Positions 1-8,139 are shown, numbered from the stretch's first letter. The stretch is DNA of 64,000 bases from Verrucomicrobia bacterium Tous-C9LFEB (GCA_002304345.1 NEUU01000002.1:62001-126000), one strand, 5' to 3'. The notes: generated by a model from the letters alone, not told the origin. Made by a program: numbers and translations.

Positions 1-156
1 CGATCCCTTGCCATTCGTCCCCGCGATGTGAATGAACTTCAACTTCTCCTGCGGATTCCCCAACCGCCGCGCCAGCTCCTGCATATTCTCCAAGCCCAGC
101 TTCACGCCGAAGCGTCGCACCTGGCCGAGAAAAGAAATGGCATCGTCGTAAGTCAT
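1..156 (-). CDS. folC: Folylpolyglutamate/dihydrofolate synthase, N-terminal part (cut by window edge)
   Basis: Reading the minus strand from an ATG at 156 gives 52 codons that run off the window. The peptide begins MTYDDAISFLGQV and ends in HIAGTNGKGS, the ATP-binding P-loop typical of the FolC/Mur ligase family at about residue 45-52. FolC adds glutamate to folates, and in many bacteria also to dihydropteroate, in the cytoplasm. The spacing from start to P-loop fits FolC rather than a Mur ligase, where the loop lies deeper. There is no clear Shine-Dalgarno. The leader is an iterated AACTTAGAACC-type repeat at 173-208. The rest of the gene, and so its exact subtype, is not visible. Confidence 0.85.
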   Translation of the reverse strand, partial: MTYDDAISFLGQVRRFGVKLGLENMQELARRLGNPQEKLKFIHIAGTNGKGS

Positions 157-488
157 AAAACAAAGGCAAAAAAGTTCTACGTACTAGGTTCTAAGTTCTA
201 CGTAGAAAGGCAAGGCGCGAATGCACCAGCCAACGTCACGGTGGCCCACACAACACTACCGCCACAAGTGCGACTCCCGCACGGGACCTCCGTTGTAGCC
301 GAAGCCGGTGGCTTCGGCGGGCGCATGCCCCTCGACAGGGGCTTTCGGCAACGCTGAACCGGGAAACCGAGGCCACCTCCCCCAAACCCAGCGGGTTTGC
401 AGCCATTAGCCGGGGGTTGAGCGTCAGCGACACCCCCGGAAAACCGTCCCACGAACACCCCGACCCCGGAGGGGTCGCAGCCAGCCAC
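157..488. repeat. Intergenic string of short palindromes, no gene seen
   Basis: Between folC and the small membrane gene I see no coding sequence. The stretch begins with an iterated word repeat (173-208). A copy of the TGTAGCCG-type element follows at about 284-353, with hairpins GAAGCCggtGGCTTC and GCCCCtcgacaGGGGC. More hairpins come after it: AACCCagcGGGTT, a CCGGGGGT/ACACCCCCGG pair and CGACCCCggaGGGGTCG. The 284-353 block recurs in inverted orientation near 22493-22568 and 29586-29655. It looks like a patchwork of REP-like modules. Confidence 0.7.
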
Positions 489-758
489 TCACTCCTCGCG
501 ATACAAAAACGCCAGAATCATCGGACTCCGATGCAACGCAAACTCGCCCAAAAATACAAACGTGCCGCTCAGCACCAACTGCGGAGAAACCGTGGCGAAC
601 GCCTTCGCAAACGAGTACGCCAATTCGCGATCCGCCATTAAATTCACGACACCATAAGGCACGAACGCAAATTGATAGAGCCCCCACGCCAGTGCCGCCA
701 ACGCCAGCAACCGATACACCAAACAAAACCCACACTTCGCCAATCCCTTTGAATCCAT
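489..758 (-). CDS. Small hypothetical membrane protein (89 aa)
   Basis: I chose the ATG at 758 because a strong Shine-Dalgarno (CAGGAGGGAT) lies just upstream at 761-770. A longer in-frame reading from 899 would run through a repeat. The product starts MDSKGLAKCGFC and has two probable membrane segments, at about residues 10-34 (VYRLLALAALAWGLYQF) and 58-75 (LVLSGTFVFLGEF), with a short charged tail. I do not recognise the family. It stands alone between folC and ctpA, flanked by repeats. It could be a small inner-membrane protein, but nothing visible gives its role. Confidence 0.6.
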   Translation of the reverse strand: MDSKGLAKCGFCLVYRLLALAALAWGLYQFAFVPYGVVNLMADRELAYSFAKAFATVSPQLVLSGTFVFLGEFALHRSPMILAFLYREE

Positions 759-1404
759 AAATCCCTCCTGATGGTTTTCCCAACGCCCCATGCTGTCGCG
801 CCTGCCCATCCCCTGTCCAATCCGAAATCGCGATTCCAGCCACTGACACTCACCGTTGCCGAAACTCCCCGTCCCGCTCCAGCCACCCGCCGCTCTCACC
901 GCGAGCGGCTACAACGCTACCGCGACAGGTGGACTCCTCGCCGGACCTCCGGTGTAGCCGAAGCCGGTGGCTTCGGCGGGTGCAGGCTCATGGACCGGGG
1001 CGATTCTCCCTCCTCCACTTTCACTTCGCCCTCCTTCGTACCTGGAACCTCGTACTGAGTACTTTCTCCCGCTTCGGCCGCAAAAATCTCGCACACGTAG
1101 CTCACGCAGCCAACCTAACGCAAACGCTGGACCGGGAAAGTATGCTTAAATCCCCGCATGACTCCTCTCTTGTGCCGCCCTTTGAAATCTCAAATTTGCG
1201 ATTTGAAATTTCCCTCCGCGCCAATGCCGTGCACACGCCTGCAGCCTGCGCGACACGGGATCAGGGACTTACGAAATCTGTCCAGACTCGGTGCCACTCG
1301 GCGCTCGCATCTCAAAACAATTTCCGCCCTCCTCCAAAGCGCGTGGCACTTTTGTTATCGCAGGAAACTTTTACCGTGTTAGAAGTGAAAAGCCTCTCTG
1401 ACCT
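759..1404. repeat. Repeat-rich spacer upstream of ctpA
   Basis: No gene is seen here. At about 903-1001 there is a TGTAGCCG/CGGCTACA module that matches, inverted, the block at 22557-22620. At 1033-1212 lies copy 1 of a composite element. It has three parts: a word repeat (CGTACCTGGAACCTCGTAC), a core GCCGCAAAAATCTCGCACAC followed by CTCACGCAGCCAACCTAAC, and an AT palindrome (CCCTTTGAAATCTCAAATT). The remaining 190 nt up to ctpA is unique sequence and probably holds the promoter, which I cannot pinpoint. Confidence 0.65.
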
Positions 1405-2907
1405 ATGCCTCGGCGTTACTTACAGCTCCTAATCCTCATCGCGGGCCTTTCCCTGCTCGGAAGCCTGGCCCTCACCGTGCCCTCGCTCATCGCGGCGGAC
1501 CCCGCCAAGCCCGTGCCGGTGAAGACCGCTCCCGCCGCACCGGCCACCGCCACCACGAGCGCGCCCGCTGCCGCGAAGCCCGCCCCCAAGCCGCCCGAGG
1601 ACACCTACCAATACTCGTTTCTCCTCTCGAAAGTCATCGAACTCATCCGCGAGCAATACGTCGACGAAGGCAAGGTCAGCTACAAGGACCTCACCTACGC
1701 CGCCCTGCGCGGCATGCTTTCCTCGCTCGATCCGCACAGTCAATTTCTCGATGAAGACAGCTTTGCCGAGATGCAAAAGGACACCAAGGGCGAGTTCAGC
1801 GGACTCGGCATCGTCGTCGGCATGAAGGACGGCAACCTCATCGTCATCGCCCCGATGGAGGACACCCCCGGCTATCGCGCGGGCATCATGCCGGGCGACC
1901 GCATTCTCAAGATCGAAGGCAAGGCGACGGAAAAGATGTCGCTGCTCAACGCCATCAAAAAACTCAAGGGCCAGCGCGGCGAGAAGGTGAAGCTCACCCT
2001 CATGCATCCGCCCAAGACGGACGACAAGGAAACCAAGGACGCCAAAGAGAAACCCGCCAAGACGAAGGAGAGCAAGGACGCGAAAGAGAAAAATCTCGGC
2101 CAGGTTTACGAGGTCGAACTCACCCGCGAACTGATCAAGGTTCCCACCGTGCGCGACGCGAAGCTCCTCCCCTCCGACCTCACCGGCGACGACAAGATCG
2201 GTTACATCCGGCTCGAACAATTCGGCGAGAACACGCCGCAGGAATTCGAGGACGCCCTCGTGAAACTCGAAGGTCAGGGCATGCAAGCGCTCGTCATCGA
2301 TCTCCGCAACAACCCCGGCGGCTTGCTCGATTCCGCCGTGGAAGTTGCCGGTAAATTCCTCCCCTCCGGCCAGGTCGTCGTCTCGACGCAGGGCCGTCTC
2401 GCGGAACAGAATTACGAATACCGCGCGCGCGGCATGAAGAAGCACCCGAACTATCCCATCGCCGTCCTCATCAACGGCTACAGCGCGAGCGGATCGGAAA
2501 TCGTCGCGGGCGCACTGAAGGATCTCAACCGCGCCGTGCTCGTCGGCGAAACCACCTTCGGCAAGGGCTCCGTGCAAAGCGTGCAGGACCTCGGCAACGG
2601 CATCGGCCTGCGCCTCACCACCGCGAAATATTACACCCCGAGCAAAAAGACCATCCACGAAGTCGGCGTGCCCCCGGACATCTACGCGCCCATCAGCGAG
2701 ACGGAAGAACGCGGCCTCATGATGGCCCGCTCGCCCCAACTCCTCTCCGCCGAGGAGAAGCAGGAAATCCGCAACCTGCGCGACTCGCAACTCGATCGCG
2801 CCATCGGCTCGCTCAAGAGCATCCGCATTTACAACCAGCGGCAACAACAAACCGCCCCGGCCACCAACGCCCCCGCGATCCCGCCCGCCGCCATTCCGAA
2901 ATCGTGA
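1405..2907 (+). CDS. ctpA: Carboxy-terminal processing protease, S41 family
   Basis: A 500-residue exported serine protease of the CtpA/Tsp family. It has an N-terminal signal/anchor (about 5-30), a Pro/Ala-rich linker (31-65), a PDZ domain from about 131, and the S41 catalytic core with DLRNNPGG at 299-306. By spacing to Tsp, the catalytic triad residues are Ser362 (in GYSASGSE), Asp373 and Lys387 (in TFGKGS). Such proteases trim the C termini of periplasmic proteins, often cell-wall enzymes. An unusual Lys/Glu/Asp-rich insert (about 204-231) interrupts the PDZ end. The ATG at 1405 has no evident Shine-Dalgarno. It stands alone upstream of tsaD on the same strand, 166 nt away. Confidence 0.93.
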   Translation: MPRRYLQLLILIAGLSLLGSLALTVPSLIAADPAKPVPVKTAPAAPATATTSAPAAAKPAPKPPEDTYQYSFLLSKVIELIREQYVDEGKVSYKDLTYAALRGMLSSLDPHSQFLDEDSFAEMQKDTKGEFSGLGIVVGMKDGNLIVIAPMEDTPGYRAGIMPGDRILKIEGKATEKMSLLNAIKKLKGQRGEKVKLTLMHPPKTDDKETKDAKEKPAKTKESKDAKEKNLGQVYEVELTRELIKVPTVRDAKLLPSDLTGDDKIGYIRLEQFGENTPQEFEDALVKLEGQGMQALVIDLRNNPGGLLDSAVEVAGKFLPSGQVVVSTQGRLAEQNYEYRARGMKKHPNYPIAVLINGYSASGSEIVAGALKDLNRAVLVGETTFGKGSVQSVQDLGNGIGLRLTTAKYYTPSKKTIHEVGVPPDIYAPISETEERGLMMARSPQLLSAEEKQEIRNLRDSQLDRAIGSLKSIRIYNQRQQQTAPATNAPAIPPAAIPKS

Positions 2908-2960
2908 TCACCGCATGCGCTCGCTCCTCCCGAATTCAGCCGATAAAAGCCTGCGATCAC

Positions 2961-3012
2961 TTGTAGGACGGCACTGTGTGCCGTCGCGGCGGTTCACCGA
3001 ACCGCCCTACAA
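2961..3012. repeat. GTAGGGCG-type palindromic element, copy A1
   Basis: A 52-nt element with TTGTAGGACG and CGCCCTACAA ends and internal mini-hairpins (GGCACtgtGTGCC, GCGGTTcaccGAACCGC). It lies between ctpA and tsaD. Related copies are at 20954-21005, 22400-22451, 29454-29521 and 32685-32805. Confidence 0.8.
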
Positions 3013-3073
3013 CGGATTCGATTCGATTGTCCCGTTTTGACTTTTGACCTCTAACTTTTGACTTTCCCAACCC

Positions 3074-4159
3074 ATGCGCGTTCTTGGTATTGAAACCTCC
3101 TGCGACGAAACCGCCGTCTCTGTTGTCGAAGCGCAGATCGGCAAGACCGGCATTCTCGCGAACGTCGTCAGTTCCCAAATCCGCCTGCACGAACAATTCG
3201 GCGGCATCGTTCCCGAAGTCGCCACGCGCGAACACCTCCGCAATCTCCCGCAACTCGTCCCCGGCCTCCTCACCCAGTCCCGCATCCGGCTCGACGACCT
3301 CGACGCCATCGCCGTCACGCAAGGCCCCGGCCTCGCCACCTCGCTGCTCATCGGCTATTCCTACGCGCGCGCCCTCGGCCTCGCGGCGGACATCCCCGTC
3401 TGCGGCGTGAACCATCTCGAAGGCCATCTCTTCTCCCCGTTCCTCGCGCTCTCGCAGAAAGTCGAATTCCCCTTCATCGGCCTCATCGTCAGCGGCGGCC
3501 ACACGCTGCTCGTCCACGCCAAGGGCTGGAATCATTACGAGAAACTCGGCGGCACCGTCGACGACGCCGCCGGAGAGGCCTTCGACAAGGTCGCGCGGCT
3601 CATGGATATTTCCTATCCCGGCGGTCCCAAGATCGAACGGCTCGCCCGCACCGGCAATGCCGAAGCCTACGCCTTCCCGCGTTCGTTCCCGCAAAAGGAC
3701 AACTTCAATTTCAGCTTCAGCGGACTCAAAACCTCCGTGCGCTATTTTTTCGAGAAGAACCCGCAAGCCCACGATGACAACGCGTGGAAAGCCGATCTCT
3801 GCGCCTCATTCCAAAGCGCCGTCGTCGACGTGCTCGCCCGCAAGGCCGGCAATGCCCTCGCCGCCACTGGCTGCAAACGGCTCGTCGCCTCCGGCGGCGT
3901 CCTCTGCAACAACGCGCTGCGCGTCGCCCTCGCGCAAGCCTGCGCCGAACAAGGAGCCAACCTCCTCGTTGCTGATCCGAAACTCTGCACCGACAACGCC
4001 GCCATGATCGCCGCCACCGCCGCCGAGAAAATGGCCGCCGGAATTCCCCTCACCCTCGCCACCGACATCGACCCCAACCTGAGCCTCTTCAAACGCCCCG
4101 GCAGCACCGCCGCCGTGAAGAACAAAGAGAAACTCATGCGGTCACTCAAGCCCGCGTGA
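3074..4159 (+). CDS. tsaD: tRNA N6-threonylcarbamoyladenosine synthase subunit TsaD
   Basis: The 361-residue product opens with GIETSCDETAVSVVE, the signature of the Kae1/TsaD family. It carries the metal-binding HLEGH motif (His114, His118) and the SGGHT, AAGEAFDKVA and CTDNAAM segments expected of the ASKHA fold. TsaD transfers the threonylcarbamoyl group from TC-AMP to A37 of ANN-decoding tRNAs, working with TsaB, TsaC and TsaE, none of which is in this window. Length is normal for the family. The start at 3074 is supported by homology. The leader just upstream (about 3030-3073) is an iterated TTTTGACTTTTGACCTC word repeat rather than a Shine-Dalgarno. The gene converges on bioD with only 12 nt between stops. 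Confidence 0.96.
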   Translation: MRVLGIETSCDETAVSVVEAQIGKTGILANVVSSQIRLHEQFGGIVPEVATREHLRNLPQLVPGLLTQSRIRLDDLDAIAVTQGPGLATSLLIGYSYARALGLAADIPVCGVNHLEGHLFSPFLALSQKVEFPFIGLIVSGGHTLLVHAKGWNHYEKLGGTVDDAAGEAFDKVARLMDISYPGGPKIERLARTGNAEAYAFPRSFPQKDNFNFSFSGLKTSVRYFFEKNPQAHDDNAWKADLCASFQSAVVDVLARKAGNALAATGCKRLVASGGVLCNNALRVALAQACAEQGANLLVADPKLCTDNAAMIAATAAEKMAAGIPLTLATDIDPNLSLFKRPGSTAAVKNKEKLMRSLKPA

Positions 4160-4171
4160 CGCCGGAACCCG

Positions 4172-4825
4172 TCACGCGGCCGTCGCCAACCACTCCGGCA
4201 GCATACCCTTCGCTTCACTCACGCGATTGAAAACGAAGATCGGATACTTCACCAATCCCGCGAGTGTCTCGGCATTCGTCGCGAACGCCTGCGGATAGGC
4301 CGCCGCGCTGGGATCAGCCAGTCCGGCATTCAACACAATTCCCACAATCGGCACGCCGGAACGTTCGATGCTTTCGATGGTGAGCAGTGTGTGATTGATC
4401 GTCCCCAACCCCGCTCGCGCCACGATGAGCGCAGGCAGCTTCATCTCCACCGCCCAATCGCGCACCAGCTTCTTGCCATCGAGCGGCACGAGCCAGCCGC
4501 CCACGCCTTCCACCGCGAGATGCGTGAATCGCGCGCGCGCGGAATCGATGCTCGCGTTCATCGCGTCCCAATCGAACGGCATGCGATCCACCAGCGTCGC
4601 CACGTGCGGCGCGACGGGCGAAGGAAAACGAATCGGATTCACTTCCGCGAGCGTGAGCTCATGGTCCGCCGCCGCCCGCAACGCCTCGGCATCTTCCGTT
4701 CCGCCGCACGAGATCGGCTTGATCCCCGCCGCGTGAAATCCCCGCTGCCGCCATTGGCGCACGAGCCACGCGGAAAAGTAGGTCTTGCCTATTTCAGTGT
4801 CCGTTCCAGTGACGAAGAGGTGCAT
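4172..4825 (-). CDS. bioD: ATP-dependent dethiobiotin synthetase
   Basis: A 217-residue protein starting MHLFVTGTDTEIGKTYFSAW. The GTDTEIGKT P-loop at the extreme N terminus is diagnostic of BioD, which closes the ureido ring of dethiobiotin from DAPA, CO2 and ATP. I chose the ATG at 4825, because a longer reading from 4891 would add 22 residues encoded by a repeat. The stretch before the ATG is an iterated CTGAAAACTGAAAACCACG leader with no Shine-Dalgarno. No other biotin gene is in the window, so it is separated from bioA, bioB and bioF here. Confidence 0.93.
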   Translation of the reverse strand: MHLFVTGTDTEIGKTYFSAWLVRQWRQRGFHAAGIKPISCGGTEDAEALRAAADHELTLAEVNPIRFPSPVAPHVATLVDRMPFDWDAMNASIDSARARFTHLAVEGVGGWLVPLDGKKLVRDWAVEMKLPALIVARAGLGTINHTLLTIESIERSGVPIVGIVLNAGLADPSAAAYPQAFATNAETLAGLVKYPIFVFNRVSEAKGMLPEWLATAA

Positions 4826-4979
4826 GGGAAAAGTTTTCAGTTCGTGGTTTTCAGTTTTCAGTAGCGCCCTTTCGCACGTCAGGCAACTCATTCAAAATCC
4901 CAAAGCAATCAAAGTGTCTCATCATTTGCTCAACTCCGGTTCTGCCACTGAAAACCGAAAACTTCGAACTGAAAACTTT
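4826..4979. repeat. Imperfect inverted repeat upstream of bioD
   Basis: The two ends of this spacer, about 4828-4864 and 4943-4979, are imperfect inverted copies built from the word TTTTCAGTT (AGTTTTCAGTTCG...). The middle 80 nt appears unique. On the minus strand the promoter-proximal copy leads directly into the bioD start codon. Confidence 0.65.
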
Positions 4980-6137
4980 CTACCCAATCTTCGCCTGATC
5001 GAGCAAATCCTGGCATACCTTCTTCGCCTCGAAATATTTCTCCGCGAGAGCCCGCGCGGCTTTCTGGTGTGCGGGATAATTCGCGTTGATCCGGTCGATG
5101 CCCGCCACCGCTTCCTCCATCGTGGAAAAGGCGAGCACGCCTTCGCCCGCCGGGATATACGCGCTCCAGCCGGTTTCCTGCACAATCGCGGGACGCCCCA
5201 GCGCGAGGTAGCAGGCCGTGCGACAACTGAACCAACCCGTGCGGCCCGAGACGTAACCGTGCTTCGCGACGCTCCACTCGGCTTTCGACGAGCGCAGGAA
5301 ATCGCGATAGGTGAGATGATCCGGCGTTACTTCATCCGGCTCGAGAATCGTCCAGCCGAGATCGCGCAACAGCGCGTCCGGTCGCTTGCTGCCCACACCC
5401 TTGCCCATCACCATCGCGAGCGGTTGCGACGTGCGATGCGGCAGCTCCTTGAACTTGTCGAACTCGAGATCCTTCTGGCCCCAGACCTGGCCATTCCACT
5501 GCTTCGGCGCGTAACTGGCCCAGTTCATCACCGTGGTATAGCGATCCATCGGCGCTTCGCTCGCGAACGGCCAATAATCGAGCGCGATCGGCTGCACGGT
5601 TTTCTTCCACGCGATGCCCGTCTCCGGCACAAGCGTGCCCGGCCCGCCGACATTGAGGCCGAACGTAAAATGACTGTCGTGAGCGCGAATGCGCGCGTTG
5701 TAATCGGCCTGCTTTTCGTCGAGCAATCCGATGTGGCAGAACATCGGGTCGCCATCGATGAACATCTGGTGCTTCACGCCGAAATCGTAATCCCGCAACC
5801 ACCCCGCGCTCGACACGTTGATGAGCAGGTCGCTGTTCTTGATCAAATCCCGCGCCGCCGTTTCGCCCGCGCCATGGAATTTTCCGTCCGCCCCGTTGCG
5901 GTAAATCCACCGGTCGCCGAAGCCGAACTCCGTCATCATCCGCCCGAGATAATTCACATTGTACGAGCAGTCCTCAGAAATCGTCTGCTTGATCGGATCA
6001 TACGGCCACGCGCCCGAATCTTCCAGATACCACACGTCATGTCCGAGATCGCGAAAACCGATCAGGTACTGGATGTAATCCCAAATCACTCCGCCAAAAG
6101 AATATTGGCCCAACAGGCCGGTAATCACAATGCGCAC
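4980..6137 (-). CDS. Putative glycosyltransferase
   Basis: A 385-residue cytoplasmic protein beginning MRIVITGLLGQYSFGGVIWDYI. It has no signal peptide or membrane segment. The opening Rossmann-like strand followed by a Gly-rich turn, and the C-terminal stretch with GYVSGRTGWFSCRTACYLALGRPAIVQETGW around residue 300-330, resemble GT-B glycosyltransferases. In those enzymes the second half binds the sugar nucleotide and a glutamate follows a conserved Pro. I cannot assign a substrate. It lies upstream of bioD on the same strand across a repeat-containing spacer, and nothing beside it points to a polysaccharide cluster. It could equally be annotated as a conserved hypothetical protein of glycosyltransferase-like fold. 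Confidence 0.6.
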   Translation of the reverse strand: MRIVITGLLGQYSFGGVIWDYIQYLIGFRDLGHDVWYLEDSGAWPYDPIKQTISEDCSYNVNYLGRMMTEFGFGDRWIYRNGADGKFHGAGETAARDLIKNSDLLINVSSAGWLRDYDFGVKHQMFIDGDPMFCHIGLLDEKQADYNARIRAHDSHFTFGLNVGGPGTLVPETGIAWKKTVQPIALDYWPFASEAPMDRYTTVMNWASYAPKQWNGQVWGQKDLEFDKFKELPHRTSQPLAMVMGKGVGSKRPDALLRDLGWTILEPDEVTPDHLTYRDFLRSSKAEWSVAKHGYVSGRTGWFSCRTACYLALGRPAIVQETGWSAYIPAGEGVLAFSTMEEAVAGIDRINANYPAHQKAARALAEKYFEAKKVCQDLLDQAKIG

Positions 6138-6244
6138 AGCTATTCACACTACCGAACCCCCGCCCGCGCATCCATCACGAATCGACAAAAAATGCGGCCG
6201 CCCCCTTCCGGGAACGACCGCTTTCACCAGGAGCAACCCCAAAA

Positions 6245-6799
6245 CTATTGTGCCGCCACGGGAGTCCCCTGCGACTCCGTCACACGTGCCGATGGCTGGG
6301 CCGCCGGTGCGGGCGTTTCCGGAGTAGCGGGCGTTGCGTTCGCCACGCGCGAGAGATCCGCATATTTCCCCGCCAACTTGCTTTCCGTCCGCACCGTCGT
6401 CAACTTGGTGATCAGGTTCGGATAAAGGCGGTCGAGCCACTTTTGCGGTTCACGACCCGGCACCCAGACAGGCTGCTTCGAATACATGTCCATGCCCCAA
6501 TAACGCCCCTCCGCATCCAGAAAGACCACCACCGAGCTGGTGCGAGCCTGTTCGGCCTTTTCAAATTCACGACGCCACTGGAATGTCACGAGATGCGCCT
6601 CGCCACCCGCCTTGATAAATCGATTGTACAACTCCGGGGCAAATTCAGATCCCTTGCCGCCCACATTATTTTTTCCCGGAAGATCCTGACTCAACGCCAG
6701 CATCTGCCCGTCGTCCTTCGCTGGAGCGAAGCTGGAAAAAATAAAAAAACCGCACACCGCTAAAACCACTCCCATCCACATCGGGCGCATCACTTTCAT
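6245..6799 (-). CDS. Secreted hypothetical protein (184 aa)
   Basis: The ATG at 6799 follows a good Shine-Dalgarno (AAAGGAAAG). A TTG one codon earlier is possible but less likely. The product has a signal peptide (MKVMRPMWMGVVLAVCGFF...SFAPAKD). A globular region follows, with GGEAHLVTFQWRREFEKAEQARTSS and DAEGRYWGMDMYSKQP, and then a Pro/Ala-rich low-complexity tail. The combination of an HLVTF strand and an aromatic WGMD turn recalls transglutaminase-like or papain-like folds, but I cannot place catalytic residues. It is divergent from the serine acetyltransferase gene. Confidence 0.65.
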   Translation of the reverse strand: MKVMRPMWMGVVLAVCGFFIFSSFAPAKDDGQMLALSQDLPGKNNVGGKGSEFAPELYNRFIKAGGEAHLVTFQWRREFEKAEQARTSSVVVFLDAEGRYWGMDMYSKQPVWVPGREPQKWLDRLYPNLITKLTTVRTESKLAGKYADLSRVANATPATPETPAPAAQPSARVTESQGTPVAAQ

Positions 6800-7106
6800 C
6801 AAACTTTCCTTTCTGATTAATTAGTTGCACTCACCATCTGTATGCCATCCTAGCTACAATTCTTATGTAGCAACTTAAGGAATCATTTCGATAAAATAAA
6901 TGCAACCTACTTTAAATAAGTGCATTGCACTAATATTAGAGACTATTTATCTCCTGAATATGTCAGGATAGCGACACGCAACTGTCTCCAAAAAAGACAA
7001 AAGTTGAATTACAACGACACGACCGTGCGGCAGCCCTGAAAAGGACCTTGCTTGTATATCGGGCGTTCGGTTTGTCGCTTGAGTGATTTATCGTTCCGTT
7101 CTCCCA
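6800..7106. promoter_or_regulatory. AT-rich divergent promoter region with small palindrome
   Basis: This 307-nt spacer between two divergent genes is markedly more AT-rich than its surroundings, as expected for promoters. A 13-nt palindrome AGTGCATTGCACT at 6919-6931 could be an operator. I could not choose convincing -35/-10 boxes. No coding sequence seen. Confidence 0.35.
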
Positions 7107-8099
7107 ATGTCCCCCCCTCTTGTCGTCCGTTTCACGCCCTTCAACGAGCGCCAGTTGCACGTTGCCTACTTTTCCGATACGTTTGCCAGCGTGGACAAGT
7201 CTCTCAGCCGTTTAGTAGATCAATTTCTGGATTCCTACGCCCAGTGCGGTGGCATCAATCACATCGACGGGGCGAACCTGCCGTCGAAGGCCGCCATTGC
7301 GCAATTGACCCTCGATTTACTCGAACTTCTTTTCCCCGGCTTTCACGCCGGTGAGCCCATCTCGAATCAAGTCCTGCCGACGCTCACTTTGACCAATGTC
7401 GAGGATGTGCTGGACCGGCTGATTCGCGAGATTCGCAAAAGCCTCGAATACCGCCCCGTCGCAGGCAAGGAAGCCGAAGCCGTCGCGCATCAATTTCTCT
7501 GCAAACTCGTCGACCTGCGCTGCATCCTGCAAACCGACGTCGAAGCCGCCTACGAAGGTGATCCTGCCGCCATCAGCACCGATGAAGTCATGGTCGCCTA
7601 CCCCGGCATCGAAGCCATCGCCGTGCAACGGATGGCCCATCTCCTCTATCAGGAAGGCATCGCGCTGATCCCGCGCATGATGACCGAGTGGGCTCACTCG
7701 CGCACCGGAATCGATATCCATCCCGGCGCCACCATCGGCACGCATTTCTTCATCGATCACGGCACGGGGGTTGTCGTGGGCGAAACCACGACCATAGGCG
7801 ACCACGTGCGCATCTATCAAGGGGTGGGTCTCGTCGCCCGCAGCCTCGCGGCCCATACGGCTCGCGATACAACCGGCGCAGCCATCGGCGGGAAACGTCA
7901 CCCCACGATTGGCAATCACGTGACCATCTATGCGGGAGCCACCATCATCGGCGGCGACACCCTTATCGGCGACCGCAGCATCATCGGTGGCAATGTCTGG
8001 CTGGCCCACTCCGTCGCGCCCGATTCCATCGTGGTCTTCGAGTCGCAAGACATCCGCATCCAGCAACGCGGTCGCTCGACGCTCGACTGGCAAATTTAG
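7107..8099 (+). CDS. Serine O-acetyltransferase (CysE/EpsC type)
   Basis: A roughly 330-residue protein. Its C-terminal 170 residues form a left-handed beta-helix of hexapeptide repeats: IHPGATIGTHFFIDHGTGVVVGE, then VRIYQGVG, then a GGKRHPTIGNHVTIYAGATIIGG segment. This is the classical serine acetyltransferase signature that makes O-acetylserine from serine and acetyl-CoA for cysteine synthesis. The long helical N-terminal part is typical of the EpsC-like longer form. I chose ATG 7107; a GTG eight codons upstream at 7083 is an alternative, and neither has a Shine-Dalgarno. The partner cysK is absent here, although a cysteine desulfurase lies 15 kb away. Confidence 0.88.
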   Translation: MSPPLVVRFTPFNERQLHVAYFSDTFASVDKSLSRLVDQFLDSYAQCGGINHIDGANLPSKAAIAQLTLDLLELLFPGFHAGEPISNQVLPTLTLTNVEDVLDRLIREIRKSLEYRPVAGKEAEAVAHQFLCKLVDLRCILQTDVEAAYEGDPAAISTDEVMVAYPGIEAIAVQRMAHLLYQEGIALIPRMMTEWAHSRTGIDIHPGATIGTHFFIDHGTGVVVGETTTIGDHVRIYQGVGLVARSLAAHTARDTTGAAIGGKRHPTIGNHVTIYAGATIIGGDTLIGDRSIIGGNVWLAHSVAPDSIVVFESQDIRIQQRGRSTLDWQI

Positions 8100-8124
8100 C
8101 CCCACTCTTTCTCGGAGTGGGGTT
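8100..8124. terminator. Bidirectional hairpin terminator
   Basis: A perfect 8-bp stem, CCCCACTC (8100-8107) with GAGTGGGG (8115-8122), and a 7-nt loop. It starts right after the acetyltransferase stop and lies 16 nt before the stop of the convergent RND gene. The T-run is short, so the call rests mainly on its position between two convergent genes. Confidence 0.6.
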
Positions 8125-8139
8125 CCGGCCTCCGCAAAA

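Noticed and set aside
173-1001. CRISPR-like array from the many short repeats
   Set aside because: The repeats are dispersed, palindromic and of different lengths, with no regular spacers and no cas genes. They are REP/MITE-like modules.
1429-2850. 473-codon open frame on the minus strand opposite ctpA
   Set aside because: It is an antisense shadow in GC-rich DNA. The ctpA frame has a signal peptide, a PDZ domain and the full S41 catalytic set, while this frame shows no family motif and has skewed, repetitive composition.
4785-6425. 546-codon plus-strand frame opposite the glycosyltransferase
   Set aside because: It spans two minus-strand genes and their spacer, is Arg/His-rich and has no recognisable domain. 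It is a shadow.
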